DNA from: an uncultured Granulosicoccaceae bacterium | GTDB lineage: Bacteria; Pseudomonadota; Gammaproteobacteria; Granulosicoccales; Granulosicoccaceae | Length of the DNA stretch: 48,679 nt | Reading direction: 5' to 3' | NCBI GenBank assembly: GCA_937958675.1 | Contig: CALGND010000122.1 | Span: forward strand, 1 to 48,679 | Part shown: one piece after another, positions 8,133 to 17,419 of the stretch | Layout of the letters: every line of letters starts with the position of its first letter | Numbering within the stretch: position 1 is the stretch's first letter | The notes under the pieces: generated by a model | What the model was told of the DNA's origin: nothing | Seen by the model: only the letters and a program-made list of their open reading frames with translations | Databases searched by the model: none | Position numbers and translations under genes: made by a program

Positions 8133-8984
8133 GTGCCAAAATCTTATCAAAAACAACACAAATGCGAAGGGCTGAGGACGCGGGTATTGCAGCTGTTTAG
8201 CCGCGCATGGCCGGGGGTTTGTTGCATTTGTGCCCATAACGCCTTTGACGATAGTGATTTATGTCAACACTGCCGTAGCCACTTTCCCTACCTCGACCTG
8301 AGTGCAGCGCCGACTTCGTCCGCCTCTCGCTTTATGACGTTATGTATAGCTTGTGGTTTGCCTCTAGTTGCTGGGGTTAACCAATGCGATACCTGTGTCA
8401 ATCAATCATCGCCTTATGCGCAGATGGTTATCCCTTTTCGATATGCCCACCCTATTGATCGCTTAGTGACCGGACTCAAATATGGTGGGCGCGTGTCTTA
8501 CGGTAGGGTGCTGGGTAACTTACTGGCTGATGAAGTTCAGCGAACGGGGGTTACGCTGCCTGATGGGTTGTTGCCAATGCCCATGCACCAATCACGGTAT
8601 AAACAGCGTGGGTTCAATCAGGCGCAGGAATTAGCATTTTGGTGTGGCTCTAGATTAGGGGTTAGGGTTCAGAACCATTGGGCTGAGCGACATGTAGACA
8701 CACCGGCTCTAGCGGGGCTTAGCAAAGCATCGCGTGAACTTGAAATTCGTGGCGCGTTTCAAGCAGATACGAAAGTTGAAGGTCAACATATTGCGATTGT
8801 TGATGATGTGCTCACTACAGGCGCCAGCAGCACGGAGCTCGCGCGGGAGCTGTATGACACCGGTGCGAAAAGTGTTTCGTTGTGGGTATTGGCGAGAACA
8901 GCCTCTGCTGATGTTGATCAAGCAGAATTCATTAACATGCGTTTAAGTGATGCAGGTAGCTCTGTGTCGTCAAAACTACCTTGA
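8133..8984 (+). CDS. comF: ComF/GntX-family phosphoribosyltransferase-like protein
   Basis: Protein of 283 residues. The N-terminal part has two zinc-ribbon-like cysteine clusters (C30/C31/C33 with C44/C47, then C71/C74 with C85/C88). The C-terminal part is a type I phosphoribosyltransferase fold with the PRPP loop VDDVLTTGAS (223-232). The family includes ComF, needed for DNA uptake in competent bacteria, and GntX; its exact biochemical role is unsettled. The GTG start at 8133 is supported by AAGGA seven bases upstream. A minor pilin operon is also in this window, so natural transformation is possible, but no other com gene is seen. Its 3' end overlaps the convergent GTPase gene by 67 bases. 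Confidence 0.87.
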   Translation: MPKSYQKQHKCEGLRTRVLQLFSRAWPGVCCICAHNAFDDSDLCQHCRSHFPYLDLSAAPTSSASRFMTLCIACGLPLVAGVNQCDTCVNQSSPYAQMVIPFRYAHPIDRLVTGLKYGGRVSYGRVLGNLLADEVQRTGVTLPDGLLPMPMHQSRYKQRGFNQAQELAFWCGSRLGVRVQNHWAERHVDTPALAGLSKASRELEIRGAFQADTKVEGQHIAIVDDVLTTGASSTELARELYDTGAKSVSLWVLARTASADVDQAEFINMRLSDAGSSVSSKLP

Positions 8985-10546
8985 TTTGCCACCACATCAG
9001 AAAGCTGGCTGGCTAGTTGATCGCGCTCGGTCGCCATACCATCGATAGCTTGTTGGCAGTCAATGTCGATTTGGTCGACACTGTGTTGCAAGCCTTGTCG
9101 CAATCCACGTAGCGTTGCAGCTTGCCTAGAAGGCTTGGTGCGCAAGCGTAAAAACCAAGGGATAAACCACGCAACGCCAACTAGCATGGCACTGTGCGTC
9201 GCGAAGTTCGCGCCTAGGTAGTTGTCTGGGTTAGAGCCACTGGTTTGAAAGATAAGCACAACTCGGTACGTTACCCATGCCAGAGCAGCTAGTGGCAAAA
9301 GAGTGGCCAGCCAGCCTAACAGGCGATGCAGAGCTCGTTGCCAACGTTCTCCTGGTAAAGCAAGTGATTGCGCCAAGGCCTTATTGACAATCTTTGGAAG
9401 CGATTCACGCCATTGGTTTTTAAGAGGAGCAAAGTGTCGCTGCAGAGCAGTGTAGGGCAGTGCAGATGCGCTACTTTGTTGCATAAAGCTATCGAGCGAG
9501 CCATCAACATGAGAAAAGAATAAATCATCAGCCAAGGCTGTTGGTACCGATGATGGTGTTGGTTCAATGGTTCTTACTGTCTTGCGCCAAGGCAGATAGG
9601 ATAATAGGCTGGTGTCAGGTTCGATAACCTGCTCAGCCAATAGCTGAGCTTTGTAGTCTGAAGCAGCGACGAGCTCCGGGCTGGCGATGCTCCACATGTG
9701 CTGCCAATTGCGTAGGCACAGTTGCAATTGCTCGCTTGTACCTAGTTGGCTTTGCATGCTCGAGGCTTGGCTGGCTAATTGCTCAACTCGTTTTACTACG
9801 CCACGTTTTTCTAGCTGAGAAACCAATTGAGCGTCGGCAAGCGAATCTATGGTCGTTTCAAGTTCAGCAAATTCATCAACGTTGGCGTTACCGGATGAGT
9901 CGGTGCAAAAAATATGCGGCTGATCGAAGCCTGCATTGCTTAGCAAGTTGCTGAAATCGTCGCGTTGCCGTTTGTCGCCTTTGTCCCAATGATTAATGAC
10001 GAACACCCAAGCATGTTTGGCCCCATGCTCAAGTAAGAGCCGCCAGCCTTGATCATCTTTGTAGCGCTCAGGGCTAACAACATAAACTAATAAATCTATG
10101 TGTGGCAGCCATTGCGTCACCAAATCACGATGGCTGGCTTCGACCGAATCAAAATCGGGCATATCTAGCCACATAACGGATTGATAACGCTTGTTTTGAT
10201 GGATAGCGGTATGCATGCGCTGCATTGGAAATTCGGCTGGCAGATGATCGACTGCGACAGAGCTATGCACGTAAACCGTGATGTTAGTTGATGTGGGCCG
10301 AGCTGCGCTGGCACGCGCGATATCGTCCTGTGCCAAGCGATTTAATATTGTGCTCTTTCCTACTCCAGTGCCACCGAACAAGGCGGCTACTAGTGGTCGG
10401 TTTTCTGCGTTAAACAGGTCCCCCGGCGTAGCCGTTGATAGCTGTTTCAAGCCATCTATCGCATCTGTGCTCAGCCAGCCAAGCTTAGAGGCGCCATTAG
10501 CCCACTCAAGTAAGCGGTGCTGGAGTTGCTGCAGTTGATTGCTCAT
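8918..10546 (-). CDS. Dynamin-like/Era-like GTPase with membrane segments (GTPase A)
   Basis: Protein of 542 residues. The GTP-binding domain has G1 GGTGVGKST (58-66), G3 in the unusual form DMPDFDSVE (128-136) and G4 NHWDKGD (185-191), where the usual Lys of NKxD is His. After a helical region come two hydrophobic segments (about 409-433 and 452-467), as in membrane-anchored dynamin-like or YcjX-like GTPases, and a helical tail. Its gene is divergent from the CobT-like gene, with 89 bases between starts. GTPase B at 12470-14194 shares its PDFDS-x-E-A and VS-x3-Y-x-D-x3-W motifs. I know no named function; membrane remodelling or a regulatory chaperone role are possibilities. Confidence 0.8.
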   Translation of the reverse strand: MSNQLQQLQHRLLEWANGASKLGWLSTDAIDGLKQLSTATPGDLFNAENRPLVAALFGGTGVGKSTILNRLAQDDIARASAARPTSTNITVYVHSSVAVDHLPAEFPMQRMHTAIHQNKRYQSVMWLDMPDFDSVEASHRDLVTQWLPHIDLLVYVVSPERYKDDQGWRLLLEHGAKHAWVFVINHWDKGDKRQRDDFSNLLSNAGFDQPHIFCTDSSGNANVDEFAELETTIDSLADAQLVSQLEKRGVVKRVEQLASQASSMQSQLGTSEQLQLCLRNWQHMWSIASPELVAASDYKAQLLAEQVIEPDTSLLSYLPWRKTVRTIEPTPSSVPTALADDLFFSHVDGSLDSFMQQSSASALPYTALQRHFAPLKNQWRESLPKIVNKALAQSLALPGERWQRALHRLLGWLATLLPLAALAWVTYRVVLIFQTSGSNPDNYLGANFATHSAMLVGVAWFIPWFLRLRTKPSRQAATLRGLRQGLQHSVDQIDIDCQQAIDGMATERDQLASQLSDVVANQGSFDDTELPASLKRMLMNSA

Positions 10547-10635
10547 GAGGCGTTACTTGATTCTCTGTGTGACCAAGCTCTTGTCGGACGGTAAGCTATG
10601 ATAAAGGATCAAAAAACTTCATGCTGTAACCATTG

Positions 10636-12450
10636 ATGGCCCGTATTGAGCTAGATCGCAATCAACAACAACGGCAACTGGCCGAGCCCGGCATGCAGCA
10701 GCAGGCGACAGAAGCCTGCACTCGAGCTCTGTTAGCCTGCGAAACGCTAGGGTATGCCGTTGAGTCGCTTGAAGCACACCCGCTGGCCTCATCAGGTGTG
10801 CATGCCTTGGGCGATGGTGCCGATGCTAGCGGCCGTGGTTGGAACGATTGCATGGCGTTTTTGCATGCGTATCATGACAAGCCGCTTCATCAAAATTTTT
10901 GTCCCTCCGACGGCTTCATGGCTATGTTGTTTGATGCAATGGAGTATGAGCGTTGTTTAAGCATTGGCGCGGACCTCTATAGAGGCGCAGCGATAAACAT
11001 ACTGCAGTTCAAGCAAAGTCGCAGACGCAAAAGTGCCGCTACTGCAGTACAGGACCAGTTAGTCGAGCAAATAGCAAACCTTACCCGTAATGCGCTAGCG
11101 ATGCAGCCGATACCCGCCCCGGTCACACAACATCCTGCGGTTCAACGCTTGGCTGACACATTCACTCAACTTCAAACAAGCTTTCGTGATCATAAAACTG
11201 ATCAGCAGGCATTTTCGCAATTAAGCTTGTCTGTGTTGGCGTTGCTCGAAGCAGAATTTGAGCTAGATGCAGTGCCTGTGCCTGTGCAGTCGGCAGGTGA
11301 TGATTCTGACGATCAGGCGGGTGATGGTTCAAACCTGCAAGGCTCAATGGAACAATCTGAAGGGCAAAGCTCTGATGGTGTAGCTGATGATGCGGACCAA
11401 CCCCCATCTGAAGTGTTAACTATTGAAAGCGCTGAGCCAGAGCAGCCAGATTCTCATCACGCCATTGACGATGCGGCAAGTGTTAGTAGCACAAACGGAG
11501 AAACTGCAGCATCGGGTATTGTGGCTGGAAGCTCTTACCGGGCGTACACCACTGGGCAAGATGAAATTGTTGATGCCTCAAGATTGGAGCTCACTCAAGC
11601 GCTATCGACTTATCGTGCACAGTTGGATAACTTTATTAACAGGCACGGCTCGATCGTTAATCGCTTGTCTGCACGCTTGCGCCAACTGCTGTTGGCGCAG
11701 CAACGAAGTAGTTGGGCGTTTGACCAGGAGGAAGGGAGCTTAGATACTAGTCGCTTATATCGAGTGGTGACGACACCTTCTCATCCACTCACGTTTAAAG
11801 TCGAAACGCAGAGTCTATTTAAAGATACCACCGTAAGCTTATTAATTGACAACTCAAAGTCGATGGTGGGTAAGCCAATTGCGACTGCTGCGGCCTGTGC
11901 AGATATTCTTGCGCAAACGCTAGAGCGGTGTGGTGTTTCAGTCGAAATTTTGGGCTTCACTACTACGCAGCTTCATGGTTCCGAACTACTGGCTCAATGG
12001 CAAAACGAAGGGGCAAACGATTCCCCGGGGCGTATGAATGGCTTGCGCCATATTATTTATAAAAATGCTTCTACGCCATATAGACGAGCAGCGATTAACT
12101 TGGGTGCGATGCTTGATAGGCAATTGCTAAAACAGAACATAGATGGAGAAGCGTTGATATGGGCCTACGAGCGTTTACGGGTAAGGCCAAATAACCGAAA
12201 GATACTCATGGTGATATCCGATGGCGCGCCATTAGATGCTTCTACGTTGACGGCTAACCCCAAGGATTACTTGGTGGGACACCTACGCAACAGTATCGCA
12301 AAGGTTGAGAACGATGGGCAGATCGAGCTATGTGCGATTGGCATTAATCATGATGTATCGCATTACTATAAAAATGCTGTATCGATACACGATACACGTG
12401 ATTTGGGTAAGGCTTTACTTGCGCAACTGAGCGAGCTGTTTACGGTATAG
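10636..12450 (+). CDS. cobT: CobT-like VWA-domain protein (cobaltochelatase subunit homologue)
   Basis: Protein of 604 residues closely resembling CobT, the VWA subunit of the aerobic CobNST cobalt chelatase. Residues 1-210 form the N-terminal helical domain, 212-300 an acidic Ser/Gln/Asp linker, about 301-390 the conserved YRAYTTGQDE / FDQEEG region, and 397-600 the VWA domain. The metal-ion-dependent adhesion site DNSKS (D405, S407, S409) and the later SDGAP (527-531) are intact. Also typical are LERCGVSVEILGFTT and RHIIYK. CobT normally works with the AAA+ ATPase CobS and the large CobN; neither is in this window, and the flanking genes are two GTPases. A role outside cobalamin synthesis is therefore plausible (inference). 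The ATG at 10636 has only a weak ribosome binding site; a TTG precedes it directly. Confidence 0.85.
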   Translation: MARIELDRNQQQRQLAEPGMQQQATEACTRALLACETLGYAVESLEAHPLASSGVHALGDGADASGRGWNDCMAFLHAYHDKPLHQNFCPSDGFMAMLFDAMEYERCLSIGADLYRGAAINILQFKQSRRRKSAATAVQDQLVEQIANLTRNALAMQPIPAPVTQHPAVQRLADTFTQLQTSFRDHKTDQQAFSQLSLSVLALLEAEFELDAVPVPVQSAGDDSDDQAGDGSNLQGSMEQSEGQSSDGVADDADQPPSEVLTIESAEPEQPDSHHAIDDAASVSSTNGETAASGIVAGSSYRAYTTGQDEIVDASRLELTQALSTYRAQLDNFINRHGSIVNRLSARLRQLLLAQQRSSWAFDQEEGSLDTSRLYRVVTTPSHPLTFKVETQSLFKDTTVSLLIDNSKSMVGKPIATAAACADILAQTLERCGVSVEILGFTTTQLHGSELLAQWQNEGANDSPGRMNGLRHIIYKNASTPYRRAAINLGAMLDRQLLKQNIDGEALIWAYERLRVRPNNRKILMVISDGAPLDASTLTANPKDYLVGHLRNSIAKVENDGQIELCAIGINHDVSHYYKNAVSIHDTRDLGKALLAQLSELFTV

Positions 12451-12469
12451 CTAAGTCATTACATTTAGC

Positions 12470-14194
12470 TTATGTGGGTAGGGTACCTCCCCATAGCCTG
12501 TCGTCTTTCATGTTGCTACTGTTGCTACGCAAACTGGCTTCAACGATGCCCTCCAGTAATTGCGTTTTTACCATTCTTTGTTGTTCTAGTCGCAATTCCT
12601 TTTTAACGTTGTCCATATATTTACCCAGAACACTTTCAGTTAGTAACGTGGTCACTGATAGCATTGCAGGCGCTACCAGTAGATCAGCAGGCGCAAGGCC
12701 GCCTGATTTTACTGCTAGGGCCACGCTGGCAGCCTCTGCAGTAACGCGGGCTGCGCGTAAGCTGTTGAGCAAGGCCGGCTGTTGTTCTAGCTTGCTGTAC
12801 AAACGCTTCGCCGCATCATCAATACGTGGCGCAAACTCCTCTTGGTAAGCGTTAATGCCGCTATCGTACTTGTCGCTTGTCACTTGTTTGTTATCACGCA
12901 AGGTTTGGCTTACCGCTCGCCAAAAAATAGCATTCTCTGGTTGGTCTTGTTGCTGTAGTAGGGCATGGCCGAGTAGTTCGTTTTGTATTTGTTGATGTGC
13001 CTGCTCAAGCACGGATTTTTCTTGGTCAACTGAGCTGACCTCTGTAGTGATTTGCAGTTTTGTTTTGCCAAATCCGAGCAGCTTACGCGCAGGCCAGGTA
13101 ACCAGCTCGCGTGTTTTAGATAAGGCGCCAGCGATACCAGGTATTTCAAGTAGTGTGAGAAGCTCTGCCAGTGCACGATTAAACGTATCATTTTTACTGG
13201 GGTCGTCTAGATAGCTGCGTTGATAAAAACTAACGGCGTTATCCAATGCTGTGGCAAGCGCTGCATCCCAGTCGGCTCTGGCAAGGTTTTCTTGGTCGAT
13301 CGGTTGCACCCAGTCTTGCCAGTGAGTGTCGAGTAATTGTTGAGCGCCGCTAACTTGTGATGCTCGATCGAAGTTATTTGATAATTGTTTGATGGCTTTT
13401 TGTAGAGGCGCTTGTGCAGTAGTGGGTATCCGAGACTGTATTGTATGGTCAGAGGCTTCTTTGATAAATGGAATTGCAACAATGTCTGGTGCAGGTTTTT
13501 TAAGCTGTGCTTCATGTCGTTGTTGAAACGAGGCAATAACGGTTTGCTCGTCTGATGCATCGAGCTTGTTGATACAAATTAGCATCGGTTTAGCAAGAGG
13601 CGCTAGTAAGCTGAGCATGTCCCAAACGCTTTTATCTGCGTATTTATCCTTGCTAACAGTAAGAACAATAATGTCAGCCATGGCTGCTGTTTGCAATACC
13701 GCATGCCGATAACCCAGCGCTTCAATAGAATCAAAATCCGGTGAATCCCACACAACACCTTTATTGATAAGTGCTTGGCTGCCTGGTGTTATTGTTTCTA
13801 GTACAAAGCTATCCAGTGTGGCTGTAGTGATGTCCTGTGCTGCAATACGCTGCATGGGCTTGAATGCAGCGCTAACGGCCGCTAATTCCTCTTCGCTGCA
13901 ATGGCATGCAAACCCCTGTGCGTGTACGGTAAATCCTGCTAGGGCGCTGATTCCAGCGGGCTGAGCATCAAGGATTAAATTAGTCAGTGTGCTCTTGCCA
14001 GCTTGCGTTGGCCCAAGTACTAACAATTGCAGCGGGTGCTCTGGGTAGTCCTTGATAAGTGTTTCTTTTACAAAAGCGGATTCTGCAAGGCGTAGGCTGT
14101 TTAGGTTTGCAAGCCACGCTTTGTTTGTCTGGTTACTGGCTGCAAGCACCAGGCTGTAGCGTTCGATCAATGCGGGTATGTGGGATCGGTTCAT
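12470..14194 (-). CDS. Dynamin-like/Era-like GTPase (GTPase B)
   Basis: Protein of 574 residues. The GTPase domain has G1 GPTQAGKST (61-69), G3 DSPDFDSIEA (150-159) and a canonical G4 NKLD (209-212). The AGKST loop resembles bacterial dynamin-like proteins. A long helical region follows, and near the C-terminus there is an Ala/Leu-rich hydrophobic stretch (ALAVKSGGLAPADLL onwards) that may touch the membrane, then a basic helix. It shares the PDFDS-x-E motif and a VS-x3-Y-x-D-x3-W motif with GTPase A. Its start overlaps the ubiA stop by four bases (ATGA at 14191-14194), so it is translated with ubiA. It converges on the CobT-like gene with 19 bases between stops. Confidence 0.8.
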   Translation of the reverse strand: MNRSHIPALIERYSLVLAASNQTNKAWLANLNSLRLAESAFVKETLIKDYPEHPLQLLVLGPTQAGKSTLTNLILDAQPAGISALAGFTVHAQGFACHCSEEELAAVSAAFKPMQRIAAQDITTATLDSFVLETITPGSQALINKGVVWDSPDFDSIEALGYRHAVLQTAAMADIIVLTVSKDKYADKSVWDMLSLLAPLAKPMLICINKLDASDEQTVIASFQQRHEAQLKKPAPDIVAIPFIKEASDHTIQSRIPTTAQAPLQKAIKQLSNNFDRASQVSGAQQLLDTHWQDWVQPIDQENLARADWDAALATALDNAVSFYQRSYLDDPSKNDTFNRALAELLTLLEIPGIAGALSKTRELVTWPARKLLGFGKTKLQITTEVSSVDQEKSVLEQAHQQIQNELLGHALLQQQDQPENAIFWRAVSQTLRDNKQVTSDKYDSGINAYQEEFAPRIDDAAKRLYSKLEQQPALLNSLRAARVTAEAASVALAVKSGGLAPADLLVAPAMLSVTTLLTESVLGKYMDNVKKELRLEQQRMVKTQLLEGIVEASLRSNSSNMKDDRLWGGTLPT

Positions 14195-15063
14195 ATTGTT
14201 ACGCCGCGTATCAAATAATCGGCGGCTATACCGATAAATACGGCCATGCCTAAGTAGTTATTGTTTAAAAATGCGTCGTAGCATTTTTCGGCTTGGCGGT
14301 CTCTTGTGATAAACAATTGATATATCGCGAAACCCGCTGCCGTTATTAATCCAATAAAAAATGGCCAGCCACGTTGCGCATCCAAACCAACCATGAGGAC
14401 GATCCCTAGAACAATACTTTGCGTCAAGCCAATAATCCACAAATCGGCATTGCCAAATAGAATCGCCGCAGACTTCACGCCTAGCTTAAGATCGTCTTTT
14501 TTGTCAGCCATTGCGTAATAGGTGTCGTAAGCCAATGCCCAAAGTAATCCCGCTAAATACAACCACCAGGTGTGCTGATTAGTGTGCCCGGTTTGAGCCG
14601 CGTAGGCCATAGGGATAGCAAAACCAAACGCTGCGCCCAGGAATAACTGAGGTAGTTGAGTAAAGCGTTTGGTAAAGGGGTATAGGGTGGCTAGAAATAG
14701 TGCCGCAAACGACATTACGATGGTGAGTTTGTTGGTTAGCAGCACTAAGCAAAAAGCCAGTAGCATTAGCGCGGCTGCAAAAATTAGCGCCTCTTTTGGC
14801 GATAAGGCGCCGGTGGCCAGCGGCCGATTTTTCGTCCGTTCCACAGAGCCGTCGATCTTACGATCGGCAAAATCGTTGATAACACAGCCAGCTGAGCGCG
14901 TAAGCACGGTGCCGAGCAAAAATATAAGCAAAACGCTGAGTGTAGGGATGCCTTCTGCCGCAAACCAAAACGCCCACAGCATAGGCCACATCAATAGCAG
15001 TATCCCAATGGGCCGCTGTATTCGTGTAATAGCTATGTAATGCTGAATTTTTTCCGGGAACAA
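14191..15063 (-). CDS. ubiA: 4-hydroxybenzoate polyprenyltransferase
   Basis: Integral membrane enzyme of 290 residues that joins the polyprenyl chain to 4-hydroxybenzoate in ubiquinone synthesis. The two prenyl-diphosphate/magnesium motifs are present: NDFADRKID (N63-D71) and DTYYAMADKKDD (D180-D191). About eight or nine hydrophobic segments and the RPIGILLLMWPMLWA start are typical of the family and the length matches. No ubiC lies upstream; the next gene, gor, is divergent. The stop codon overlaps the start of GTPase B, an unusual partner for ubiA that may only reflect shared transcription. Confidence 0.95.
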   Translation of the reverse strand: MFPEKIQHYIAITRIQRPIGILLLMWPMLWAFWFAAEGIPTLSVLLIFLLGTVLTRSAGCVINDFADRKIDGSVERTKNRPLATGALSPKEALIFAAALMLLAFCLVLLTNKLTIVMSFAALFLATLYPFTKRFTQLPQLFLGAAFGFAIPMAYAAQTGHTNQHTWWLYLAGLLWALAYDTYYAMADKKDDLKLGVKSAAILFGNADLWIIGLTQSIVLGIVLMVGLDAQRGWPFFIGLITAAGFAIYQLFITRDRQAEKCYDAFLNNNYLGMAVFIGIAADYLIRGVTI

Positions 15064-15231
15064 AATTGGCTCACCATGATCAGTAAAACGGTCCGCATCG
15101 CGTTATAGTAGCGGCTTTACATGCAGCTTGCTTCAGTTACGCAGCCTTTGTTCGTAAAGCCAGCCTATGGCATTTTCGAGCTAAGGCTCAGCAACTATCA
15201 ACTAAGCACAATTAATAGGTGAATTAATATT

Positions 15232-16584
15232 ATGAAAACACCCGATTACGATCTCATCGCAGTAGGTGGTGGTAGCGGCGGATTGGCGGCAATCAATAGA
15301 GCAGCATCCTATGGGGCCAAGTGTTTGATAGTTGAGCGTGATCCTGTAATGGGTGGCACCTGCGTAAACCGCGGTTGTGTGCCTAAAAAAGCCATGTGGT
15401 ATGCAGCTAACATGGCGCACGGTATTCATGACGCCAAGTCATATGGCTTTGATGTTGAGCCAAGCAAATTTGATTGGCCAACGTTTGTCGCCAAACGCGA
15501 GCATTACATTAGTAATATTAACAATTACTACGTTAGATCTTTGAGCACCGCTTCGGTCGAGAGCGTTCATGGTCTTGCTCGCTTAATCGATGCTAATACT
15601 ATCCAAGTCGGTGATACGCAGTATTCGGCTGAGCGGATTATCCTTGCGCCGGGCGGTGAGCCGGTTGTGCCTGATATTCCCGGGGCTGAGTTTGCATCAA
15701 CCTCAGATGATTTTTTTAACATGACCGAGCAACCAGCGAGAGTGTTGGTGCTGGGTGCGGGTTACATCGCTGTTGAGCTCGCTGGCATGCTCAAAGCCTT
15801 AGGTTCGCAAGTAACGCTTGGCGTTAGAACCGATCGATTTTTACGACAGTTTGATGACATGCTCTATGAGCATCTCGCTCAAAGCATGCAGGATCAAGGT
15901 CTCAAGATTGAAACTGGTTTTTCAGCTGCAAGCATTGAGAAAACCGATGAAGGTTTGTTCACTGTAGGAGAAGCTGGTCAACGCTTAGGTGCCTTTGATG
16001 CCATTATATTCGCGATTGGTCGCAGGCCATTGACGGCCGATCTTGGGCTTGAAAAGGCGGGTGTTACCTACAACGATCGAGGTTACATTCCTGTTGATAA
16101 GTTTCAGCAAACCAATGTGCCTTCGATTTTTGCCATAGGCGATGTTACTGGCCAGGCAGAGCTTACGCCCGTAGCAGTTGCAGCAGGCCGTCGTCTTGCT
16201 GATCGCATCTACGATCAGCAAGAAGGCAGACATCTTGATTACAGCAATATTGCAACGGTGGTATTTAGTCATCCACCAATTGGAACGATTGGTTTGAGCG
16301 AGGCTGAAGCACGGGAGCAGTATGGTGATGATATCAAGGTGTACAACACAAGTTTTACCCCAATGTATGCCACGTTTACTGAGCATAAAACCAAAACTGC
16401 CATGAAGCTTATCGTGCAAGGTGAAAATGAGAAAATAGTGGGCTGCCACCTTATTGGGTTGGATGCAGATGAGATGATGCAGGGCTTTGCCGTGGCGATT
16501 CGCATGGGTGCCACAAAAAGAGATTTTGACGACACTGTCGCAATTCATCCCACCAGTGCAGAAGAGCTGGTCACCATGCGCTAG
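15232..16584 (+). CDS. gor: Glutathione-disulfide reductase
   Basis: Flavoprotein of 450 residues, the usual Gor length, reducing glutathione disulfide with NADPH in the cytoplasm. FAD binding is at GGGSGG (12-17), the redox disulfide in [13 protein letters not shown] (C44, C49), NADPH binding at GAGYIA (175-180) with R199 and R205 favouring NADPH, and the C-terminal catalytic HPTSAEE (H439, E444). These features separate it from dihydrolipoamide and mercuric reductases. It is a single gene, divergent from ubiA. A terminator hairpin lies about 140 bases after the stop. Confidence 0.93.
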   Translation: MKTPDYDLIAVGGGSGGLAAINRAASYGAKCLIVERDPVMGGTCVNRGCVPKKAMWYAANMAHGIHDAKSYGFDVEPSKFDWPTFVAKREHYISNINNYYVRSLSTASVESVHGLARLIDANTIQVGDTQYSAERIILAPGGEPVVPDIPGAEFASTSDDFFNMTEQPARVLVLGAGYIAVELAGMLKALGSQVTLGVRTDRFLRQFDDMLYEHLAQSMQDQGLKIETGFSAASIEKTDEGLFTVGEAGQRLGAFDAIIFAIGRRPLTADLGLEKAGVTYNDRGYIPVDKFQQTNVPSIFAIGDVTGQAELTPVAVAAGRRLADRIYDQQEGRHLDYSNIATVVFSHPPIGTIGLSEAEAREQYGDDIKVYNTSFTPMYATFTEHKTKTAMKLIVQGENEKIVGCHLIGLDADEMMQGFAVAIRMGATKRDFDDTVAIHPTSAEELVTMR

Positions 16585-16876
16585 TCTTAAAGATTATGAG
16601 AACCACCACACAAATAACGTTGCGAAATGAGACTTGAATCAAATTAGATAGCTTCCCCAATTGATTCGAAGAGCGATGTTGATAGGGGTGGTTGCCAATA
16701 TTGATAACTGCCTCATTATAAATTGAGCTGCTAGGTATACCCGGCAGCTTTTTTTTTGCCTGTCGCCACTACCGGTTTTAACTTTCGTGTCCATTTGGCC
16801 GCTACCTGTGTATTGGTTCCATTGGATAAAAGCTGTGACTATTTTCTTTGGCTTTATAAAGGATTATTGAAAGCAG
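16585..16876. other. Intergenic region gor / minor pilin operon
   Basis: The 292-base gap holds the terminator at 16726-16757 and, after it, about 120 bases that must contain the pilin operon promoter. I find no convincing sigma-54 or sigma-70 hexamer pair and no RNA gene. Confidence 0.5.
16726..16757 (+). terminator. Rho-independent terminator
   Basis: AGCTGC (16726-16731) pairs with GCAGCT (16744-16749) around a 12-base loop that itself contains a GGTATACC palindrome, followed by nine T. It probably ends the gor transcript. Confidence 0.8.
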
Positions 16877-17419
16877 ATGCGTCAGTCAAAATTGCATCAA
16901 TCTGGATTTACGCTCATCGAGCTGATGATAACGTTGGTTATTATGGGCACAATTGTCGCGATAGGCTTGCCATCATTCGGCAAGTTCATGGAGCGCACAA
17001 AGATAACGAGCACCACTAACGATTATATCTTTTCCTTGCACAAAGCACGCTCTGAAGCTGTAAAGCGGATAACGGGATCGGGGCTTTGTCCTAGTGTTAA
17101 CTCGATGGCGGCTAATGCGGCGTGTAATGATGGCGCGTCTTATAGCTCTGGTTGGATTGTCTATGCAGACGAAAATAACGATGGGAATTTCAATGCAGGT
17201 GATGAGATTTTGCATCGTGCTGAAAGTCGTGGAAATGGCTTCACTTTTACGCCCCCAGCTGTGTTTGCGAATCAAATCTACTTTAACGAATCAGGGAATA
17301 GTGTGAGCGGTGCCGATTTACCAGTTTCGGGAACGATAGGCATCACTTACGCCGGTGGTAGCTTAGGCCGGAACGTCATTGTGTCTGCCAACGGGCGAGT
17401 GATATCGGAGGAGCAGTGA
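16877..17419 (+). CDS. fimT: Type IV minor pilin, FimT/GspH family
   Basis: Prepilin-like protein of 180 residues. The leader ends at G10, followed by FTLIELMITL with the conserved Glu at +5, so prepilin peptidase PilD should cut and methylate it. The rest is a GspH/FimT pilin head with four cysteines in the first half. In type IV pili such proteins help to start pilus assembly, and FimT has been linked to DNA binding during uptake in some species. It is the first of five tightly linked pilin genes; its stop overlaps the pilV start (TGATG). Confidence 0.9.
   Translation: MRQSKLHQSGFTLIELMITLVIMGTIVAIGLPSFGKFMERTKITSTTNDYIFSLHKARSEAVKRITGSGLCPSVNSMAANAACNDGASYSSGWIVYADENNDGNFNAGDEILHRAESRGNGFTFTPPAVFANQIYFNESGNSVSGADLPVSGTIGITYAGGSLGRNVIVSANGRVISEEQ

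Noticed and set aside
7839..8237. Open frame of 132 codons on the minus strand between the OmpA-like pair and comF
   Set aside because: It overlaps the start of comF, has no ribosome binding site or family-like pattern, and its composition (rich in Asn, Arg, Cys) is not protein-like.
16692..16757. Promoter-like TTGCCA/TATAAA followed by a terminator, as a small RNA gene
   Set aside because: The transcript would be only about 30 bases long; the hairpin is better explained as the gor terminator.
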